A stretch of DNA of 6,573 nt from Gammaproteobacteria bacterium (GTDB lineage Bacteria; Pseudomonadota; Gammaproteobacteria; Chromatiales; Chromatiaceae): NCBI GenBank assembly GCA_015231665.1, contig JADGBD010000110.1, positions 1-6,573 on the forward strand, written 5' to 3'. Shown here piece after piece: positions 5,909 to 6,573 of the stretch. The translations under genes were made by a program, and so were the position numbers. The stretch's first letter is position 1. Each line of letters begins with the position of its first letter. The notes under the pieces are model-generated. The model saw nothing but the letters and a program-made list of their open reading frames with translations, did no database searches and was not told where the DNA came from.

Positions 5909-5914
5909 GAGAAG
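5908..5914 (+). promoter_or_regulatory. Ribosome-binding site of pyrE
   Basis: GGAGAAG, with GGAG at 5908-5911, leaves a 6-nt spacer to the ATG at 5918. It fixes the pyrE start there rather than at the in-frame ATGs further upstream, which lie opposite ampG. Confidence 0.75.
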
Positions 5915-5917
5915 CCC

Positions 5918-6562
5918 ATGCATCCCTATCAACGTGAATTCCTCGACTTTGCCCTCGGTATCGGCGTTCTGCGCTTTGGTGAATTCACCCTCAAATCGGG
6001 CCGCGTCAGCCCCTATTTCTTCAACGCCGGCCTGTTCAACACCGGCGCCTGCCTGGCCAGACTGGGGCGCTATTACGCCCAGGCCATCGTCGATTCCGGT
6101 CTCGCCTTCGACCTGCTGTTCGGCCCGGCCTACAAGGGCATTCCCCTCGCCGCGGTCACCGCTGCCGCCCTGGCCGAGCAGCACCAGCGCGACCTGCCCT
6201 ACGCCTTCAACCGCAAGGAGGCCAAGGACCACGGCGAGGGCGGCAATATCGTCGGCCATGCCCTGCAGGGGCGGGTGCTGATCATCGACGACGTCATCAC
6301 CGCCGGCACTGCCATCCGCGAATCCATGGACATCATCGCCGCCCAGGGCGCTAAGCCCGCCGGGGTGGTCATAGCCCTCGACCGCCAGGAGCGCGGCAAG
6401 GGTGAGCGCTCGGCGATCCAGGAAGTGGAGCAGGACTTCGGCATCCCCGTGATCAGCATCGTCAAGCTCGAGCAACTGGCCGAATACCTGGAAGAAAAGG
6501 GCGAAAGCGACAACCTGGCCAAGATCCAGGCCTACAGAGCCGAGTACGGGGTCAAGCCATAG
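5918..6562 (+). CDS. pyrE: Orotate phosphoribosyltransferase
   Basis: A 214-aa cytoplasmic enzyme that converts orotate and PRPP to orotidine 5'-monophosphate and pyrophosphate, the fifth step of de novo UMP synthesis. It works as a dimer. Visible motifs are [16 protein letters not shown] (23-38, with Lys26 and the FF pair of the orotate/PRPP site), [10 protein letters not shown] (68-77), the mobile catalytic loop [11 protein letters not shown] (99-109, completed across the dimer) and the PRPP-binding motif [13 protein letters not shown] (120-132). The E. coli enzyme has 213 aa, so this is full length. The ATG at 5918 is chosen from the GGAG ribosome-binding site and the match to the family N-terminus ([13 protein letters not shown]). 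Upstream in-frame extensions fall antisense to ampG. It is divergent from ampG across 103 nt and not preceded by rph, so the rph-pyrE attenuation layout of E. coli is absent. TAG is at 6560-6562, and the last 11 nt of the window show nothing further. Confidence 0.97.
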   Translation: MHPYQREFLDFALGIGVLRFGEFTLKSGRVSPYFFNAGLFNTGACLARLGRYYAQAIVDSGLAFDLLFGPAYKGIPLAAVTAAALAEQHQRDLPYAFNRKEAKDHGEGGNIVGHALQGRVLIIDDVITAGTAIRESMDIIAAQGAKPAGVVIALDRQERGKGERSAIQEVEQDFGIPVISIVKLEQLAEYLEEKGESDNLAKIQAYRAEYGVKP

Positions 6563-6573
6563 TTCGAGGACGC

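Noticed and set aside
5651..5917. Upstream in-frame extension of pyrE
   Set aside because: It would lie antisense to ampG and add 89 residues not found in PyrE enzymes. The ATG at 5918 has a good ribosome-binding site and the family N-terminus.

Overview
This window reads as a GC-rich chromosomal stretch from a gammaproteobacterium. The protein sequences suggest this: PyrE of 214 aa, a proteobacterial-type short AmpG, a three-gene GldA/GldF/GldG-like ABC exporter, and an EAL-HDOD (YuxH-type) signalling protein. The intergenic heptamer repeats resemble ones I associate with sulfur-oxidising or purple sulfur bacteria (Chromatiales-like). That is an impression only, and the genus cannot be read from the sequence.

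Layout, left to right. Bases 1-104 hold the truncated 3' end of what looks like an IS4-family transposase gene (+ strand, running off the left edge). It fades into a tandem array of CAGCNNN heptamers, which ends in a 10-bp hairpin overlapping the stop codon of the next gene. Bases 115-3125 are a tight minus-strand operon, transcribed right to left: ABC ATPase (2205-3125), then ABC-2 permease (1456-2208, ATGA overlap), then the GldG-like membrane-anchored extracytoplasmic subunit (115-1452, 3-nt gap). Upstream of it on the same strand is an EAL-HDOD protein (3218-4414), 92 nt away. Next comes a 158-nt intergenic region (4415-4572) with a small palindrome, four tandem GGGACTC heptamers and four CTYYGCG units. 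Then follow ampG (4573-5814, minus strand), a 103-nt divergent intergenic region with a consensus -10 box inside a dyad and a mirrored 11-mer, and pyrE (5918-6562, plus strand). The last 11 nt hold nothing that can be called. No gene-free stretch exceeds 300 nt.

Functionally this is mostly housekeeping or envelope content. AmpG recycles peptidoglycan fragments. PyrE performs the phosphoribosyl transfer step of UMP synthesis. The ABC system is of the type linked to gliding in Bacteroidetes but is widespread, with unknown substrate, in non-gliding bacteria. The EAL-HDOD protein is probably a signalling or scaffold protein with a non-canonical EAL active site. I do not see a convincing undescribed multi-gene system. 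The most unusual material is in the short intergenic regions: a decayed IS end, three kinds of short-period repeat, and a symmetric ampG/pyrE control region.
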